Both the position numbers and the translations under genes were made by a program. Shown piece after piece: positions 11,780-24,030 of a stretch of 64,000 nucleotides of DNA; the first letter of the stretch is position 1; the number at the start of each line of letters is the position of its first letter. This stretch comes from Callorhinus ursinus (lineage: Eukaryota > Chordata > Mammalia > Carnivora > Otariidae), in assembly GCF_003265705.1 (NCBI RefSeq), contig NW_020312788.1, forward strand, positions 7,666,695 to 7,730,694, in the 5' to 3' direction. Under the pieces are notes generated by a model. That model ran no database searches. It was not told where the DNA came from and saw only the letters and a program-made list of their open reading frames with translations.

Positions 11780-13085
11780 TGAGAGAAACACTTGCTTCAA
11801 ATATTTCTCCTATTCTTTTATTTCTTTCTTCTCCTTCTGGTATTCCCATATTGTGTATGTTACTTACACCTTTTGTTGTCATCCCACAGTTTGGAGATAT
11901 TCTGCTCTGAAGTTTTCATTCTGTTTTTCTCTTTGCTTTTCAGTTTGGGGATTCTATTGACATATCCTCAAGCTCAGAGATTCTTTCCTCAGCCATGTCC
12001 AGGCTACTAATGAGCCTATCAAAGGCATTCTTCATTTCTGTTATGGTCTTTTTGCTCTCTATCATCTTTTTTTCCTTACTTAGAATTTTTATCTTTCTGC
12101 TTCCATTACTCATCTGTTCTTTCATGTTGTCTACTTATTCCATTAGAGACCTTAGCATGTTAATCATACTTCTTTTAAATTTATGGGTTGATAGTTTCAA
12201 CATGCTCACTATGTTGATTCTGATGCTTGCTCTGCCTCTTCAAACTGTTTTTTGCCATTCAATATGTCTTGTTATTTTTTTTTTGAAAGGCAGACATGAT
12301 GTATTGGGTAAATGGACTGGTGGTCAATAGACCTTAAGTGATGTAGTGGTGAACTGTGGGGGGTGGCGGGAGCCTTCTATAGTTTTATGATTAGGTCTCA
12401 GTCTTTCAGAGAGCATGAGCCCGTGGGCCGTGAACTTCACAATTGCTTCTTTGTTCGTTTCATCCCCTGAGGTAGTACAGAATGGCTAGAGGGTGCTGCA
12501 GTTCTATTTTTCCTCCTCCAGGTCGCTTGGGTTCTGATAAAACCCAAATAGGTTAAGCTCTGATAAAACAGTTTCTCTTGAGGGCAGGACAGAGTCCTGC
12601 TGTTACGTAGAACAGAGTCCTCTGATGTATTCTAAAGTGGTTGCTTCTTCCCTCTCCGTGCTGGAAGCCCAAGGAGATTTTTCTCTGATCTCACAGGTTC
12701 TCGCAGTGAATCTGTTAAGAGTTCCAGGAGTTAAAACTCATAAAAATGTGGCTGGATCCCTCTGACTGGGTCGCTCTGAGTTATTTTGCTTTTTTTTTTT
12801 TTCCTCTCTGGCTTGCCCACACTGAACCTCCAGCAATTCGTCAATTACAGTTCTGACTTCCTGGGAAAGTTTCTCCTGCTGGGTTTCTGCTCCAGGAAGT
12901 TGTGATTCCTTGTATCTGCTTATCTGTCTCTCTAATTTTGGAGGCAGTGTTTGTCCTGTGGCCTCACTTCTCTGATAGATCTAAGAAGAATTGTTGATTT
13001 TTCAGTTTGCTCAGCTTTTTACTTGTTAGGATAGGAGTAGTGACTTCCACGCTCCTTACATGCCAGATTGGAATCAAGAAGTCCT
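11780..13085 (-). mobile_element. Old L1 5'UTR plus ORF1 N-terminal part
   Basis: On the minus strand a 61-codon frame (11940-12125) gives an ORF1p-like coiled coil containing KKTITEMKNAFDRLISSLDM and AEERISELEDMS. Downstream, the reverse complement of TCTCCTTCTGGTATTCCCAT encodes the common ORF1 motif region. From about 12150 to 13085 the sequence is non-coding and fits an L1 5'UTR. The same subfamily occurs on the plus strand at 46.2-48.2 kb. Confidence 0.75.
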
Positions 13086-13094
13086 AAATCAATA

Positions 13095-13345
13095 AACTTT
13101 TATTCTTTTTTTATATTGGATTGTGTAATAGGATTTTAGTAGTCTCATAAAATTAGTTGGCTCTTTCAGCTCCTTTGTCTCCCTTTCGTTTGCTGGAACA
13201 AAACTGTAAGAAGGAATTATTCATTCTCAATATTTGGTAAAATTCACCTGCAAAACTAGGTGGGCTGGGGAGTCATATGACTCTTTTAAATATTGCTTCA
13301 GGTTATATTTCTGCATAAATCAATTAAATTATTTGAGTTTTTTAG
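13095..13345 (-). mobile_element. Old L1 ORF2 fragment (reverse transcriptase)
   Basis: The sense text includes the reverse complements of AATAGGATTTTAGTAGTCTCATAAAATTAGTTGG and TATTTGGTAAAATTCACCTGCAAAACTAGGTGGG. These correspond to the L1 RT segment encoding YEASITLIPK- and GEFYQTF-like peptides. The fragment is decayed. Confidence 0.6.
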
Positions 13346-13414
13346 TTCTCTGCATTCAGCCACAATCAGCCACAATCAATCCTTTTTAGTACTTCAAAAA
13401 AAAAAAAAAACCAC

Positions 13415-13800
13415 CTGGGTTTTGTACATGCTATTTCCCTTTTTGAAGTACTTTTCCTTACACATATTCTGCCAGCTAACTTTTATTAACCTTTAGTTTT
13501 ATTTGATACTTTTGTCTGTAATCGATAGATCTTATCAGATGGTTGTGATCCTAAGTTATAAAGAACCACGTCTTCAAGAAAGCCTTCCTTGATCTAAGCA
13601 AGATTACGTGTATATGCTATCTGAGCACATAGAATCCCACATTTCTGTTCTAAATTCCGCATCACACAATAACACCATCCCCTGTAGACTCATCAGTAAG
13701 TCCCACCAATCCATATCTCCTTGAAGATTGACTACTTTATTCCTTGATTCCTTAGTCATTGACGTATATTGTCTTAAAACACTTGCTAAATAAAATAATG
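13415..13800 (+). repeat. LINE2 (L2) fragment
   Basis: The order TGCTATTTCCCTTTTTGAAGTACTTTTCC, AAGAAAGCCTTCCTTGATCTAAGC and TTCCTTGATTCCTTAGTCATTG follows the L2 3' region ('...ggaatgctcttcc...gaggccttccctgacc...'). Confidence 0.5.
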
Positions 13801-14149
13801 ATTCTATAACACTATAATTAGGTTATGGTGTCAAGGAGGAAGTTATTGACTTTCTCCACACCTTTGTTTTAATATTGACATTGTGGAGATTTTAATTGTT
13901 CAGAGTACACTCTAAAAAACAGAGAACCGCTACCATCTTGTGGCAATTACATGAATTACAGCCCATAGCCTCGCTCAAGTGGATGTTTTCTTTTAAACCA
14001 GAAGTTTCCACTTCAGCCTGGGAAATCAGATGAGTGGGACAGTGAGTATTATTTCCTAATAATAAAAACATTATGGGTGTAGTCAGTGTTAAATCTATAA
14101 TTATGTATTTTACTCACAATCTCAAAGCTCTTGAAGATATCTTGTAGTT

Positions 14150-14345
14150 GAAAACACATTTATTATTGTTATATTTCCCCACTGAATTAACTTTTTGTCA
14201 TTATGAGATGTCCTTTATTTCTAGCAATTCTTGCCTTAGGTTGTACATCAATATTAATATAGCTGTACCACTTCCTTTTGATGTTGTTTTTTCCATACTT
14301 TCACTTTCAACTGATCTGTGTTCATATATGTTAAGTTTGTGGCTA
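14150..14345 (-). mobile_element. Old L1 ORF2 fragment (endonuclease region)
   Basis: ACTGAATTAACTTTTTGTCATTATGAGATGTCC, TCTAGCAATTCTTGCC, ATATTAATATAGCTGTACC and CATACTTTCACTTTCAACTGATCTGTG match the reverse strand of the L1 endonuclease region of an old subfamily. Confidence 0.65.
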
Positions 14346-15802
14346 TCACTTCATCTGCTCCACTGGTTCTGGTTTATATGTCAGGTAGCCCTCCAGAGCT
14401 CACCACACTATCTTCTCTAAGGGCCCTCAAGACCATTTATCTCTTGCCTTCAACAGGGGATGACATCATGCTATTCTGGATTTGTCCTAAACTGTGCCTA
14501 ACGAAAATGGATATTCCTTGAGCAAATAGGATGCTTTCTTTGTTCTGCCTGTGTGGCCCTCTTATCCTTTCTGTTTGTCGCCTTGTGGGGAAGGCATTGA
14601 AAAAGATCACATACTAGAAATGTAGCGATTATAGAATAATGTGTCACAGAGAAGACATAGGTGGAAGATGTATAACTTATGCTATGAAATCCCAAATAGG
14701 AAATTTAACATGATCAACAAATAAATTATTGTTCACATTTTTCTACATATACTGGAAAATTATGAGTGACATGCAGTTTCAACTTTTAGGGAGTAATTAA
14801 GAACTAGTATTCATAGGCAGCATAATAGATGATGTAGCATCCTAGGTAACAATGGATCCAACATTAAATTAATGGCATTAAGACACTGTGGAGGAAAGAT
14901 CTATACTGTTTCAATACAAATACGTTCTACATAGGCACAGCACAGCACTGTGATTATTAATAATGTTGTCCTATTTTTCTAAATGTTGGGAATATGAAGC
15001 TAGCCAGGAATAGCCATTTGACAAAAACAACACACACAAAATCATTCATGAACCTGAATGGAAAGAGACTGTGCTTGGACACTGTGAGGAATCATGATGT
15101 GTACCAATAAATACGGAAGAACCTCTTCTCTGTGCACTGTTAAAAAAATCTTTATTATAGATTACTATACTTTATATAGACTCAAGAATATGGTAACACA
15201 CTTTAAAATCATGTTGTAGATATAGAAAGGGTCCTGCATAAAATAATTGCCTGAAGCCCTGCTCACTCCAGAGGTGAGCCCTAGAAGTAACTCTGTTTGT
15301 AAGCATCTCTAATAAGATAGTAGGGGACTTGTTTAGGAGTGGGGCCATAGAGGGAAAATACCCTTAACTGATCAAGATATGATTAAACAGAACAATTTGA
15401 AGACTTGCTTTATCATGAGAGAAACAAAGGATGCATTCACTGATGATGTTCCATAAATTAATGGAGAGCACCAATTCAAATTTTGCCAAAGGATAGCTTG
15501 AGCACAGACCTTGATTTCCATACTCTACTGAGTTTCTTTCTAGGATAATGCAATATGAAATTCTAGAAAAGGCAGAACCATGGGAATGGAAAATGACTTA
15601 GAAATTTTAATGCCAATCTGCCCTATCTGAAGAAAATACTCGGGGTGTTGTTATAATTAGATGACAAATGAAACAGAGCAGAGGTTTCAAAATAAGAAAC
15701 CACTAGGAGAGGGAAATTTTGTGGGTATTAAAATCTCTTTCTCCCTCTTTCTCTTTATCTATCATATCTACCTTCCTATCTTTCTAAAGTGACTATGTTT
15801 TT
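14346..15802. other. No recognised gene or repeat
   Basis: Single-copy-looking sequence. I see no coding frame of note and no repeat I can name. Confidence 0.45.
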
Positions 15803-15820
15803 GAAATAGAAGCTTTACAG

Positions 15821-16017
15821 GGGCGCCTGGGTGGCTCAGTCGTTAAGCGTCTGCCTTCGGCTCAGGTCTTGATCTCAGGGTCCTGAGATCCAGCCCCGCA
15901 TCGGGCTCCCTGCTCAGTGGGAAGCCTGCTTCTCCCTCTCCCATTCCTCCTGCTTGTGTTCCCTCTCTTGCTGTGTCTCTCTCTGTCAAATAAATAAATA
16001 AAATCTTAAAAAAAGAA
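15821..16017 (+). mobile_element. Young CAN-SINE
   Basis: A canonical head GGGCGCCTGGGTGGCTCAGT is followed by CTGCCTTCGGCTCAGG, TGCTCAGTGGGAAGCC and an (AAATA)n tail. A perfect 18-bp duplication, GAAATAGAAGCTTTACAG, lies at 15803-15820 and 16018-16035. The left end shows a TTTT/GAAA cut site typical of L1 endonuclease. The low divergence and perfect duplication suggest a recent insertion. Confidence 0.98.
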
Positions 16018-16539
16018 GAAATAGAAGCTTTACAGACTCTTCATTCAAGAAAATATTATAAAGAAAAATATTAAAGAAGCCTGAAATAGAAATTTTAAAT
16101 ATTCTCAGCAAAACAAGAGTTGGTTGCTATGAACACTGAAATTGATATCACTTATATTAAATAATCTTAAGAGTGATCAAAAAAGGAATCAGATTTATTT
16201 TTTAATATAAACAAGATATTGTTTAAGTAAGAAAAGTGAGAATAAAAAAGATTCATTTTTGTAAAAGTGAACAAACCAAAATTCTGTATATGTGCAAATG
16301 TATGTGCTTAATTTTGTATGGGCTCAGGATGAGAGGGGATGCAAAGGCTGTTAGCGTGGGCTTGATTATGAATGGATAAAGGTAGAAAGTAATCAGGGGG
16401 AAATCATTAATTTTTTATACCATCTTGCATTATTTCACTCATCACAGTGATCACATAACGTTTCTTTACTTAAATACTTAATTATTAGTTTTAATAGGGA
16501 AACTATTAATTAATGGCTATTTATTAGTGTGAAAAAACG

Positions 16540-16640
16540 TTCAAAATCTTTGGTTGAGCACCTATTATCTTTTAGATATTGTGCTGAAGTGGAGGTATTA
16601 TGACACACATGAAATCCGCCCTCAAGAAACGATCATTTTT
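16540..16640 (-). repeat. L2 3' end fragment
   Basis: TTGAGCACCTATTATCTTTTAGATATTGTGCTGAAG and CCCTCAAGAAAC resemble the reverse complement of the L2 3' terminus ('attgagcacctactatgtgccagg'). Confidence 0.5.
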
Positions 16641-17539
16641 CCACTTCTCTTAAAGAGATACTAAGTTCTTGCACACCAACCATTTGGACATACTCAGGCT
16701 TTGGATAGTTATAAAGGTCAGAACTAAAGGGAAATGCAGAAAGGTGAGCCCAATATTTAGTGCAAGTTTTCCCCCCCTTGAGGTATTTGCCAATTAACAT
16801 GTACTATCTGATGGGCTGAAAACATGGAAAGTAAATGGTAGCCTAGAGCCTGAGAAATTCAGCAAAGCTTCTGGTCATTTCACTTGGTGGATGGGACACA
16901 ACTGTGTTTCAAAGCAACTGAGAAGGAGGATGTTGAGTAAACACTTCAGGCTTTCAGTTGAAGAACTTGAAAAGCTACAACCTACGAGTATGCGTGAAGG
17001 GAAATAGACCATCTTTCACAAATAACAACAACCAGTTAATAATAAGCTTAAAGTTGTTTACCCCTAACCTAGCCTGTCAGGAGTAAAATAAATCTTCTTT
17101 GGAAGAGAACAACAACATCTATAGCATGAAAATACTGTTTCCATATGCAATGTTTGGCATTTAACCAGAATTACTAGGCATAAGAGAAGACAAATTACAT
17201 AAAAAAGATCAAGAGAAAAAAAACAAAATAGAAAAAGATTTAGAGAACGGTGTTATATTTGATTAATCATGAATATGTATCACAATTTGGGACGTATCAG
17301 AAGAATATTAGCAACTAAAAAGATCAAATGGAAACATAAATTGTTATTATAAAAAATACAGTAACCAATTAAGAAACCAAAATATGGATTTAACAGCTGA
17401 AGACAAGATTTCTTTCAGTCACAGAATTTATTCAGGTTTAGTAAATATTCCAAATGCTGGGGGAATAAAGGAAACCTCAAAAAACTTCAAGGGACTGACC
17501 TGACACACAGTATATTCTGTAAAGCAGAAGTTAAACTAA

Positions 17540-18740
17540 AATAAATAACAAAGACAACAAGAAAAGCTGTAAATAATTGGAAATTATGGAATACACCACT
17601 CTATATATCATGGGTCAAAAAGAAATAACTAAGCCCATGAGGAAATATTTTGAATTGAATGACTAAGTCTATTTAGAACATACAAATATTTATGAAATAT
17701 AGCTACAGTCTAATGAAGGAGAAAGCCTATAACAATGCTTCCAGGGAAAGTCATAGCCTTAAGGTATATATTAGAAAAGAAGAATGAGCAAAAAGCCAGT
17801 AATTTCAATATCCACCTCAAGAAGTTAGAAAAAATAATCCAACCAAAGAACAAAATAATTAAGAACAGAAATTAATACAATAAACTGCAAACATAGAATA
17901 GAAAAACCTCAAAAACCTCAAAATGAAAAGTCGGTTGTTTGAAATAAGTAGTAAAGTTATTAAAACCCTACAGTGGTTATTGAAGAAAAAAGACAGAAGA
18001 CACACAATACCAACACCACAAATAAGATGGAAGTATAGCTCATACAAACATTAGAAACATTAAATCATGATTTCGTGAACAACTTTATGATAATACCCGA
18101 TAATATATTTCAAAATATCGATGAAAAGAATAAACTCTTTAAGAAATACAAATTACCAAAACTGCCATAAGAGGGAAGAGAACATCTGAAAATCCCTATA
18201 TCTATTAAAGAAATGCAATCTATACTTAACATTTTTCAACTAAGAAAACTCAAAATATAGAAAGCTTTAATGGAGAATTATTTCTAATATTTAAAGAGGA
18301 AACAACATAAATGTTGGTCAAATTATTCTAGAAAATTTAAAAATGAGAGAACTCCTCCCAATTCATTTTATGAGGACATAAAACTTGATATAAACATCTA
18401 AGATAGACATAATTAAAAAATAAATTTTTAAACTAATATTCCTAAACATAGGTGAAAGTTTACTAAACAATAGCAAGCCAAGTCAAACAAAATGAAAGAA
18501 TTATAATATATCATGGCTAATTGGGCTTTTTTCAAGGGTAAAAGATTATTTAACAGTTTGAAAAATAAATAAGTCATTCACCTCATTAACCGAACAAAGG
18601 AAAAAAAATGTGTGATCGTCTTAAAGAGAACCTAGCCAGTAAAATACAATAAGCAAAAGAAATAAAAGTTATGGGGATTAAAAAGGAAAACATAAAATTA
18701 TTTACTTGTTGGAGGCATGGTTATAGATACAAAAATTTTA
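17540..18740 (+). mobile_element. Old L1 ORF2 fragment, first half
   Basis: Ordered ORF2 text is present: CATGGGTCAAAAAGAAATAAC, CTTCCAGGGAAAGTCATAGCC, CACCTCAAGAAGTTAGAAAAA, GAACAACTTTATGATAATACC, CCCTATATCTATTAAAGAAAT and AACTCCTCCCAATTCATTTTATGAGG. The same element resumes at about 19.28 kb after a younger L1 tail. Confidence 0.75.
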
Positions 18741-18744
18741 AAAT

Positions 18745-19205
18745 AAATGTATATGGAAGCAAGCCAAGTGTCCATCAGTTGAGGAATGGATAAACAAATT
18801 CATGCGGAATATACATACAATGGAATATTTTTCAGCCTAAAAAGGAAAGAAATTCTGACACTTGCTACAACGTGGATGAACCTTGAAGACATTATACTAG
18901 GAAAAATAACCCATCCACAAAAAGACAAATATTCTACGATTCCAGTTATACGAGGTACCTAGAGTAGTCAAATTCATAGAGAAGGTGCAATGGTAGTTGT
19001 CAAGGGCCAGGGGAGGGATAAATGAGGAGTTGTTGCCCAATGGGTATAGAGTTTTAGTTTTGCAAGATGAAGAGTTCTGGAGGTTGGTTGCACAGTAATG
19101 TGAAGGTACCTTTCAGTACTAAACTGTATACTTAAAAATGATTAAGATTATAATTTGTATAGTGTATATATTTTACTACAATAAAACATAAGTGTATAGT
19201 TTAAC
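18745..19205 (+). mobile_element. L1 3' end nested in an older L1
   Basis: It carries the ORF2 C-terminal and 3'UTR text of a mid-age L1: CCAAGTGTCCATCAGTTGAGGAATGGATAAACAAA, ATGGAATATTTTTCAGCCTAAAAAGG, CTTGCTACAACGTGGATGAACC and AAACTGTATACTTAAAAATGATTAAG. It lies between two halves of a more diverged L1 of the same orientation. Confidence 0.8.
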
Positions 19206-19279
19206 TATTAGAATTAGTAAGTGAATTTAGCTAGTTCACTTTAATTGCTATATACCACCACCACCACACACACAAAAGG

Positions 19280-20560
19280 CAAATACCTAACCTAACAAAT
19301 GGTGTACAATACCTCTACATGAAAAACTTTAAAACATTAGTAAAGTAGGTGTAAAAGAATCTAATCAGTGGGGTATACACTATGTTTTTCTACCAGAAGA
19401 TTCAGTAATGTAAATATATTTATTTTATCCAAATATATTCTTGAATTTAATGTAATCCTAAGCAAAATCCTAACATACTTTTTGTGTGTATGAGAATATG
19501 GTATTGACAAATGGATAGACAACTTGTACAAATTTAACAGTAGAATCCAGAAACAGATTCACATGTATATGAAAACTCGAGTTATGGTATAGCATTGCCT
19601 ACTAGTACAGAAAGAAAAGACTTCTCAATAATGGTGTTTAATATATACACAAATAAATGTATTTTGATCAACATCTCACAAAATATTTGTAATCAAATTC
19701 AAGGATGCCAGATGGACTAAAGGCTTTAATATAAAATGTAAAGTAATAAAGCCTTTAGAATATTGTATAGAAGCATATCTTTATGAACTTCTGCTAGGTT
19801 GATTTAAAAAATGCAACACAAAAAGTAATGACCACTAAAACATTCCCAGTCAACTAAATACAGTATTAAAAGATTTAAAAAGGATAAGGATGTTATGTGT
19901 TTTTTTACCACAGTTTAAAAAAATAGAGTGAAAAGACAACCCAGAGAGTGGGAAAATCTATAACTGGCAAAGGTCTCACTGAATAATATATAAAGAACAC
20001 TTACAGACCCATAACAAAAAGACACAAAGCCAATACGAATCTGAGCAATAGACTTGCACAGGTACTGTGAAGAAAAAAAAAAAATCTAAGTAGCCAGAAA
20101 ATGTATAATGACTTGTTCAATTTTGTTATCCATTACGAAAATATAAGTTAAATTTGTAATGAGATACCAAACATACACCAGAATGACTAAAATTAAAAAC
20201 ACTGAAAATTCTAAATTTTGGTGAGGATTCAGAACAACTGAAGAATCCAAAACCAATAATACATTCAGTATGATTCCATTATATAAAGTTCATTAAAATG
20301 CAAAACTAAATTTGAGGTTAGGTATTAGAATAATGGTTGACTTTGGCAACAAGGGTGGGAACAATGATTTGGATGTGACATGAAGGAGGATTACGGGATC
20401 CTGGTACTATCTAGTTCTTGCTATACAGCTTGCTTTATATGCTTGTCAATTTGGTGCTTATTCTTCAAGCCATACAAATGATTTCTGTATTTTTCTATAA
20501 GTATAATATTGTTCAATAAAAATATTTATTAGTAGAAGAATAATTCATTGCTGGAGTACA
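19280..20560 (+). mobile_element. Old L1, ORF2 second half and 3' end
   Basis: The text continues after the nested tail: ATACCTCTACATGAAAAAC, AATCCTAAGCAAAATCCTAAC, GAATATGGTATTGACAAATGG, GAGATACCAAACATACACCAGAATGAC and ATGATTCCATTATATAAAGTTCA. It ends near AATAAAAATATTTATTAG. Confidence 0.72.
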
Positions 20561-21074
20561 GATAAGGTGTATGTGGAGGATGGTAGTTAGGAGAAAATTG
20601 AGCTGGAAACATCAAGAAAGGCTGAAATTGGAAAGAAAAAATGAATTTGATGGTTGTAGATTGGTCAAGTGTGCATTTCAGGCAGGAGAAAAGCATGAGC
20701 GAAACCATGGAGGTAAGAAAGTACAGAGAACATGAACTAGCAATTCTTCAGCTTCATTATAGGTGATGTGTAGGGATTTCAAGAAAAATGAGAACGGAAA
20801 CACAGGGAGGGGTCAGTTTGAGGAGGACTGATACACTATTATATGAATAATAGTCTTTCTTTTGGTCAATTCAGGACACAAATCTCAGGGAAGAATTTAA
20901 AATGAAAATATTAATTCTAGAGTATGTCCTTAACTTTATATCCTACATGTAAATTTACATGTATGTAAACAGTGAGCGTCAGCTTTCTTATGAAATTTCT
21001 CTAATCATAAAGAGTCCACCCAGGAGGCACAATGCTACAAGGTTCAACTTTCTGGAAAATAGATGTGAACAGAA

Positions 21075-21210
21075 AAAGCAAAAGGGCTCGGAGGTGCTGG
21101 GGCTTTTCCAGTGAGGCAGTGCGGACCAATGGCTCGAGCTTGCCGCCATCTGTGACGCCTTGGCCGGCCTCACCATTCTTAGCCCGTTCTCCAGGGAGGA
21201 AAAAAAAAAT
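21075..21210. other. CpG-rich segment of unknown origin followed by an A-run
   Basis: About 130 bp is much richer in G+C and CpG than its surroundings (GGCTCGGAGG, CTCGAGCTTGCCGCCATC, TTGGCCGGCCTCACC, AGCCCGTTCTCC). It is followed by GGGAGG and a ten-base A-run at about 21199-21208. Open frames cross it on both strands: 87 codons on minus at 21001-21264 and 89 on plus at 21032-21301. I do not recognise a protein. It could be a fragment of a processed transcript inserted on the plus strand, or a relic exon or promoter. Confidence 0.35.
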
Positions 21211-21645
21211 CCAACTGGGAATAAGAACAAAGGAATATATGGGAGATATATGCATAAAAAACATTAAGGAGATGATTCCACAAGACTTGATAAGATTTTA
21301 AATTTGAGGGAGAGCACAGATTTTAAAATAATTCTGAGAATTTTTACCCAATTAACCATCCCAATTGGGTACTTACACAAAAGACAATATACTGGCAAGT
21401 CCTCAAGTAGGAATCCTCTAGGTGACAAAAAATTTTACATTTTTCAACCGCCTTGGAGTTTGTTACAAGTGCTCAAAATTTTGTGTTCTGACGTACGGAT
21501 GAGATAGCTGAAACAATGGAATTAAATGTGATTCTGATGAAGTAAATGGAAAGGTACAGATGAGAGAGGGAAAGGGGACGGGGAGAGAGATGGAAATCAA
21601 TATCTTGGATCCAAACAAATCTAAGGATCACATCAGATGTTATCA

Positions 21646-21655
21646 NNNNNNNNNN
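21646..21655. other. Assembly gap (10 N)
   Basis: Ten Ns lie exactly where an old L1 3' end begins, so the 5' junction of that L1 fragment is unresolved. A gap of exactly ten Ns is usually a placeholder of unknown size. Confidence 0.95.
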
Positions 21656-22300
21656 AACCCCCACATGGACGTTTACAGCAGCTGTGTTCATAATCGTCAA
21701 ATTCTGCGAGCAACCAAGATGTCCTTCAGTATGTGAATGGATCAATAAACTGGTATGTCCAGACAATGGAATATTATTGGGCAATAAAAATAAATGAGTT
21801 ATCGAGCCATGAAAAGACGTGGAGGAACCTCAAATGCACATTACTAACTGAAACAGGTCAATATGAAAAGGTCAAACATGTGGTTTGATTTCAACTATAG
21901 GATGTTCTGAAAAAGGCAAAATTGTGGAGATAGTAAAAAAAAAAAAATCAATGGTTGAGAGGGGTTGGAGAGGGAAGGGTGAATGCGTGAAACATGGATG
22001 CTTTTTAGGGCAGTGAAAATACACTCTATGATACCATAATGGTGGATACATATCATTACACATTTGTCCAAATTCATAGAATGTGCAATGCCAAGAGTGA
22101 ATTGTAATGTAAACTATGGGCTTTGGATAATTATAATCTGTTAATACAGTTTCACCGGTTGTAACACATGTACCTCTCTGGTGGGGGAATGTTAATAATG
22201 GGAGAGGCTGTGCAGGTGTGGGGGAAGACAGTATATAGAAATCTCCATACCTTCCTTTTGATTTTGCTGTGAATCTAAAACTGCTCTAAAAAAAAGGAGT
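21656..22300 (+). mobile_element. Old L1 3' end
   Basis: It reads from CCACATGGACGTTTACAGCAGCTGTGTTCATAATCG through GGATCAATAAACTGG and GAATATTATTGGGCAATAAAA to an L1M 3'UTR with GTAAACTATGGGCTTTGGATAATTATAATCTG and CTAAAACTGCTCTAAAAAAA. It belongs to the same subfamily as the element at 7330-8340. Confidence 0.85.
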
Positions 22301-22754
22301 CTTCAAAAATGTCTAAAGAAAGGCCATATGCCAGACATCTACATTTTAGATATCTTGGTACTCTGTTAATTGCTTACAACAGGGATTGTCCACAAAATTC
22401 TGCTTAACAAATATTTATCACATTTATGTACAATTCAAACAGGTTTATTCTGATTCCTCAGTCTGTAGCAGGATAGCATATGGCACTGAGGAGAGAGACT
22501 TTGTTAGAGGCATGCTGAGAAAAAGTGATAGTAGCAAAAGTAACAAGAAATAGAATAACTATGAAAAGCAGTAATAAATACTTTACAAGCCAAGCAATTC
22601 TATAGTCTTAACTGTGAGGAGTAAATTGTCATCCCAACAACCTAATAGTTCATCAGCGGATCACCGGGTTCCAGTATGGAAGTCTTCGGTATTTATTCAG
22701 ATTGAGGTGGAAGTAGAGTGGCAAGAAGATTGAGAGACACAAGACTGACCAGGA

Positions 22755-22830
22755 TTTGTGTATATATACATGTATATATGTTTCTCTAATATATATTATA
22801 CCTCATATATATTTTATATATTCATTAGTG
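22755..22830. repeat. TA-rich microsatellite-like tract
   Basis: The tract consists of GTGTATATATACATGTATATATG and related TA-rich repeats. Confidence 0.7.
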
Positions 22831-23039
22831 ACAATGTCTATTTTTAAAAACTCCTTTTATGATGGTTTTTATCATTCTTACAAAAAGTCAGCTGACTAGC
22901 AAACCAGAGTTGGGCCTTGAGAATAATTCTTCTTCAACGGCCTATTTTTATCTGACTCTCAATGTCCCAGCAGGGGCAGCACCAAAGGCTTCAGACCAAA
23001 ACAAGAGTATGTGTAATATTTTTGAGACATTCCCACTAA

Positions 23040-23066
23040 GCACACACACACACACACACACACACA
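23040..23066. repeat. (CA)n microsatellite
   Basis: About 13 uninterrupted CA units occur after AAG and before TCCCTTCCC. Confidence 0.95.
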
Positions 23067-23234
23067 TCCCTTCCCGCCTACACCCCCCCACACATCATTT
23101 TGGCACTTGGCAAACAAAACATTATATGAATTCATTTATAGAAAATGCTACATACCCCTGTTACTACAGTAGTAGGAAACTAAGGTCTTTTTGTGTACAT
23201 TATCAGCTCTTCAAATAGCTTAACTATTAAAACT

Positions 23235-23510
23235 TGAGAATATTTATCATAAAAGTTGTATCAATTTAGGCATACAATATGATGTTTTGAAATACATATA
23301 CTAATGAAATGATTACTATAGTCCATAACCTCACATACTTAACCTTTTCTATGTTTGTGTGTTAAGAACACCTAAGATCTACTCTCTTAGCAAATTTCAA
23401 GTATATAACACAGTATTATTAGCCATGGTCAGCATAATGTGCATTAGACTTCTACTCATCTTCCAGAACTGAATCTTTGTACCCTTTGATCAATATCTCC
23501 CCATGGTGTG
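23235..23510 (+). mobile_element. L1 3'UTR fragment (mid-age)
   Basis: TGATGTTTTGAAATACATATAC, AATGATTACTATAGTCCATAACCTCACATAC, AAGAACACCTAAGATCTACTCTCTTAGCAAATTTCAAGTAT and CTTTGTACCCTTTGATCAATATCTCCCCAT are characteristic of L1MA/L1MB-type 3'UTRs. Confidence 0.75.
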
Positions 23511-23824
23511 ATCTTTTTTAAGTGAAAACTGCATAGTTAAAAATATTTTCTATCCTAAAGCATTATTGTAGTTTATATTTTATTATATATATAACATGCA
23601 TACATAATATAATACGTATATATATATATAAGGTTTTATGTATTGTATATGATATGGTAAAATGTTTGCAAACGGTTTAAATATGACGAACTCCCTAACC
23701 AAGTAATCTCAGAGCTTAATTTAGTTAAAATTACACAAGAATTTGAACTTTTTTTCTGCTTTCAAAGACACATGATTCATAAGCATGAGTCTTATCCATC
23801 ATATCAGATATTTTCCCCTAATTT

Positions 23825-24019
23825 TTTTTTAAAGATTTTATTTATTTATTTGACAGAGAGAGACACAGTGAGGAGGGAACACAAGCAGGGGGAGTGGGAG
23901 AGGGAGAAGCAGGCTTCCCGCCGAGCAGGGAGCCGGATGCGGCGCTCGATCCCAGGACCCTGGGATCATGACCTGAGCTGAAGGCATTCACCCAGCCGAC
24001 TGAGCCACCCAGGCGTCCC
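23825..24019 (-). mobile_element. CAN-SINE
   Basis: On the plus strand it runs from TTTTAAAGATTTTATTTATTTATTTG to GAGCCACCCAGGCGTCCC. A perfect 11-bp duplication, TCCCCTAATTT, lies at 23814-23824 and 24020-24030. Confidence 0.96.
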
Positions 24020-24030
24020 TCCCCTAATTT

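Noticed and set aside
15821..16017. tRNA-like heads of the SINEs as possible tRNA genes
   Set aside because: They are the tRNA-Lys-derived part of CAN-SINEs and cannot fold as a complete tRNA.
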